A DNA stretch of 8,210 nucleotides. It comes from Actinomycetota bacterium. Its GTDB lineage: Bacteria > Actinomycetota > Thermoleophilia > Gaiellales > Gaiellaceae. Under the pieces are notes generated by a model. It saw nothing but the letters and a program-made list of their open reading frames with translations. It had not been told where the DNA came from and did not search any database. Positions 6,604 to 8,210 of this stretch are shown one piece after another (position 1 is the first letter of the stretch; every line of letters starts with the position of its first letter). The stretch is from positions 1 to 8,210 of the forward strand of contig JACDCN010000081.1 in assembly GCA_013817555.1 (NCBI GenBank). Reading direction: 5' to 3'. The translations under genes were made by a program, and so were the position numbers.

Positions 6604-6611
6604 ATAGGTTC
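6604..6611 (+). promoter_or_regulatory. Possible -10 element close to the flippase-like gene start
   Basis: The site reads ATAGGTTC. The hexamer TAGGTT (6605-6610) ends 7 bases before the ATG at 6618, where a -10 box would sit if the transcript started at the start codon (leaderless). No strong ribosome binding site precedes this ATG, which fits. The same eight bases occur at 1295-1302. No -35 match was found. The call is weak and rests on position only. Confidence 0.3.
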
Positions 6612-6617
6612 TCGCAG

Positions 6618-7679
6618 ATGCCAGACGGCACGGCGGCACCCGGAGGGGGCTGGCGGAAGCACCGGAAGCGGATCCTCGGTGGGGTCGCAACAGCCGCGAT
6701 CGTCGGCGCGATCTTCGTGTTCGTCCTTCCGCGCATCGCCGACTACCGCGACGTCTGGGACGTCATGAGGGGCTTGAGCCGGCGGGATGGACTCCTGCTC
6801 GCGGGAGCCACGGTGCTGAATATCGCGACGTTTCCGCCGAGCTGGATGGTGGCGCTGCCGGGTCTCGCCTTCCGCCAGGCGCTGGTGATGACCCAGGCGT
6901 CGACGGCGCTCTCGATGGTCACGCCCGCAGGCGCCGCGGTGGGAATGGCGGGGTCGTACTCGATGCTTCGCTCGTGGGGCTTCAGCAGCGGCTCCTCAGC
7001 GCTCGCCGTTGCGGTCAGCGGGGTCTGGAACCAGTTCGCGAATCTCGTCTTTCCCGTCGTCGCGCTGATCCTGCTCACGGGAATCGAGCAGGATCACCCC
7101 GCCCTGCGAACCACAGCCTTCGTCGGCCTCGCCGTCCTCGTCGTCGCCGTCGTCGTCTTCGCGTTTGCGCTCTCGAGCTCCGAGCGGGCGCGCCGGATCG
7201 GCTCAGCAGTTGCGCGGCTTACGAGCCGCGCATTGCGGCTCCTGCGACGTAACCCCGTCACCTGGGGCGGCGAGGCGCTCGCGCAGTTCCGCTCAGGAGC
7301 CCTCGAGCTCCTAAGGCGGCGGTGGCATGTTCTCACTCTCGCGACCCTCGCCGGGCACTTGACGGTGTTCCTGCTCCTCGTCGTGTGCCTGCGAGTCGTA
7401 GGTGTCACGGGCGGGGAGGTGTCCTGGGTCGAGGCGTTCGCAGCGTGGGCGCTGATCCGCATCCTGGGCGCTCTCCCGTTGACGCCCGGTGGTCTCGGCA
7501 TCGTCGAGCTCGGTCTGAGCGGCGCTCTGGTCGCATTCGGCGCATCGAATGCGGACGCCGTCGCGGGGACGTTGCTCTACCGGTCGCTCACGATTCTGCC
7601 CACTCTCGTGCTTGGTCTCCTCGCGGCGGTCAGTTGGAGGAGCCACCACCCGGGAGATCGTTTAGGGTCGGAGCAGTGA
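6618..7679 (+). CDS. Lysylphosphatidylglycerol synthase transmembrane / flippase-like domain protein
   Basis: A 353-residue integral membrane protein of the LPG-synthase transmembrane family (UPF0104/YbhN-like, the membrane half of MprF). From the ATG at 6618, membrane segments lie at about 21-38, 58-80, 93-116, 127-156, 165-186, 238-261, 270-288, 291-309 and 316-339. The family hallmark PLTPGGLGIVE is at about 287-297. The aminoacyl-transferase domain of MprF is absent, so it is probably a lipid or lipid-linked-precursor translocase or accessory protein with unknown cargo. An alternative in-frame TTG at 6591 would add nine residues; ATG 6618 is preferred because the TTG has no ribosome binding site either and lies almost on top of the divergent gene's Shine-Dalgarno site. 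It is divergent from the gene at 6112-6570, with 47 bases between the start codons. The family call is firm; the exact start is uncertain. Confidence 0.88.
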   Translation: MPDGTAAPGGGWRKHRKRILGGVATAAIVGAIFVFVLPRIADYRDVWDVMRGLSRRDGLLLAGATVLNIATFPPSWMVALPGLAFRQALVMTQASTALSMVTPAGAAVGMAGSYSMLRSWGFSSGSSALAVAVSGVWNQFANLVFPVVALILLTGIEQDHPALRTTAFVGLAVLVVAVVVFAFALSSSERARRIGSAVARLTSRALRLLRRNPVTWGGEALAQFRSGALELLRRRWHVLTLATLAGHLTVFLLLVVCLRVVGVTGGEVSWVEAFAAWALIRILGALPLTPGGLGIVELGLSGALVAFGASNADAVAGTLLYRSLTILPTLVLGLLAAVSWRSHHPGDRLGSEQ

Positions 7680-7736
7680 GCCTGGTGAGGGGCAGGATCA
7701 CAGAGTTGAGGGATCGGTCTTAGGGCTTTGATCTCA

Positions 7737-8210
7737 GTGACTGCGGCAGCGCCGGTGCGCTTCAGTGTGGCCGGATTTCTCGTGCTGGTTCTGGTGACGC
7801 TTGCGTTCGCGGACCCCGCCAGCGGGGGGGCGCGAGGGGGGAGTGCGTACCTCGCTCCGGCGGCTGCCTGCGCAGGAGCCAACAACCGCACGGCTTCTCC
7901 GGAAGTACAGCAGCGCGCGATCACGTGCCTCGTGAACTGGGCGCGTGCACGCCATCGGCAAGGGCGTCTCTCGGCGTCGCACTCGCTGCAACGCGCCGCG
8001 GCGCTCAAGGGACACGGCGTTGCGTCTTGCCGTCAGATCTCACACACGCCCTGCGGTTCGGACGCCGCTGCCCCCATGCGGCGGTCGGGATACGCGTACA
8101 CCCGCTTCGGCGAGAATCTCTACGTCGGCGCGCTCGGTTCGGCCAGCGCGCGAGAAGTGGTCTCGGCCTGGTTGCAGTCGCCGGGGCATCGCGCGAACAT
8201 CCTGAATCCG
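7737..8210 (+). CDS. Secreted CAP/SCP-domain protein (3' end outside window)
   Basis: The first 158 codons of an exported CAP-superfamily protein (the SCP/PR-1 fold, called CAP in bacteria), whose molecular role in bacteria is mostly unknown. The frame is open to the right edge. A signal peptide has its hydrophobic core at about 11-24 and likely cleavage after AFA (residue 25). The CAP domain runs from about residue 56: H93 and H103 (in ISH), E126 in GEN, and H151 in GHRANILNP, matching the conserved His/Glu cleft residues and the CAP signature. Cysteines at 45, 64, 98 and 106 could form two disulfides. The GTG at 7737 is chosen because the frame has a stop at 7707-7709 and the only other candidate is a poorly placed TTG at 7728. 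AGGG at 7722-7725 is a possible but distant ribosome binding site. Two G runs (7824-7830, 7836-7841) sit just after the signal peptide. Little of the domain is missing; perhaps only its end lies outside. Confidence 0.88.
   Translation, partial: MTAAAPVRFSVAGFLVLVLVTLAFADPASGGARGGSAYLAPAAACAGANNRTASPEVQQRAITCLVNWARARHRQGRLSASHSLQRAAALKGHGVASCRQISHTPCGSDAAAPMRRSGYAYTRFGENLYVGALGSASAREVVSAWLQSPGHRANILNP

Noticed and set aside
7138..7161. GTC/GTCGCC triplet repeat resembling a microsatellite
   Set aside because: It encodes a valine/alanine run in a membrane segment of the flippase-like protein; codon bias explains it.
1..8210. CRISPR arrays, tRNA/rRNA genes, insertion sequences, phage genes
   Set aside because: No regularly spaced repeats, cloverleaf sequences, transposase motifs or terminal inverted repeats were seen on either strand.

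Overview
The window is GC-rich and densely coded, with very short intergenic gaps. Start codons are ATG or GTG, and neighbouring genes often overlap by 4 bp. A GC-rich actinobacterium of the Thermoleophilia type (Solirubrobacterales/Gaiellales-like) fits best. Three things suggest this: the signal peptide of the minus-strand gene (TPGTAIALLALFFALGG), the Calx-beta/metallophosphoesterase secreted protein, and the short secreted CAP-domain protein. The taxonomy is inferred from protein style and was not tested.

Layout. (1) Positions 1-1233 hold the 3' part of a secreted Calx-beta plus metallophosphoesterase protein, followed by a terminator-like hairpin that includes its stop codon. (2) Positions 1334-6009 hold a tightly packed five-gene operon: a MoxR-family AAA+ ATPase, a DUF58 protein, a membrane-anchored VWA (BatA/BatB-like) protein, an unrecognised secreted protein, and a second membrane-anchored VWA protein. 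All four junctions are ATGA/GTGA overlaps. (3) Positions 6010-6111 form a convergent gap with a strong, nearly perfect inverted repeat. (4) A minus-strand gene (6112-6570) encodes a small secreted or membrane-anchored protein of unknown function. (5) Divergent from it, only 47 bp away, is a polytopic membrane protein of the lysylphosphatidylglycerol-synthase transmembrane / flippase-like family (6618-7679). (6) A secreted CAP/SCP-domain protein starts at 7737 and runs off the right edge.

How the genes may work together. MoxR and DUF58 look cytoplasmic. The two VWA proteins each have two N-terminal membrane segments, a VWA domain predicted outside the membrane, and a C-terminal anchor. The gene between them encodes an exported protein with six cysteines built from two similar halves, so it would meet the VWA domains outside the cell. 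MoxR/VWA systems are known as chaperone-like or metal-insertion-like machines. The secreted protein is therefore a candidate client or partner, and this operon is the most interesting part of the window. The flanking genes all encode envelope or secreted proteins but show no clear functional link to the operon.

No tRNA, rRNA, CRISPR array, insertion sequence or phage gene was seen. No non-coding stretch exceeds about 100 bases.
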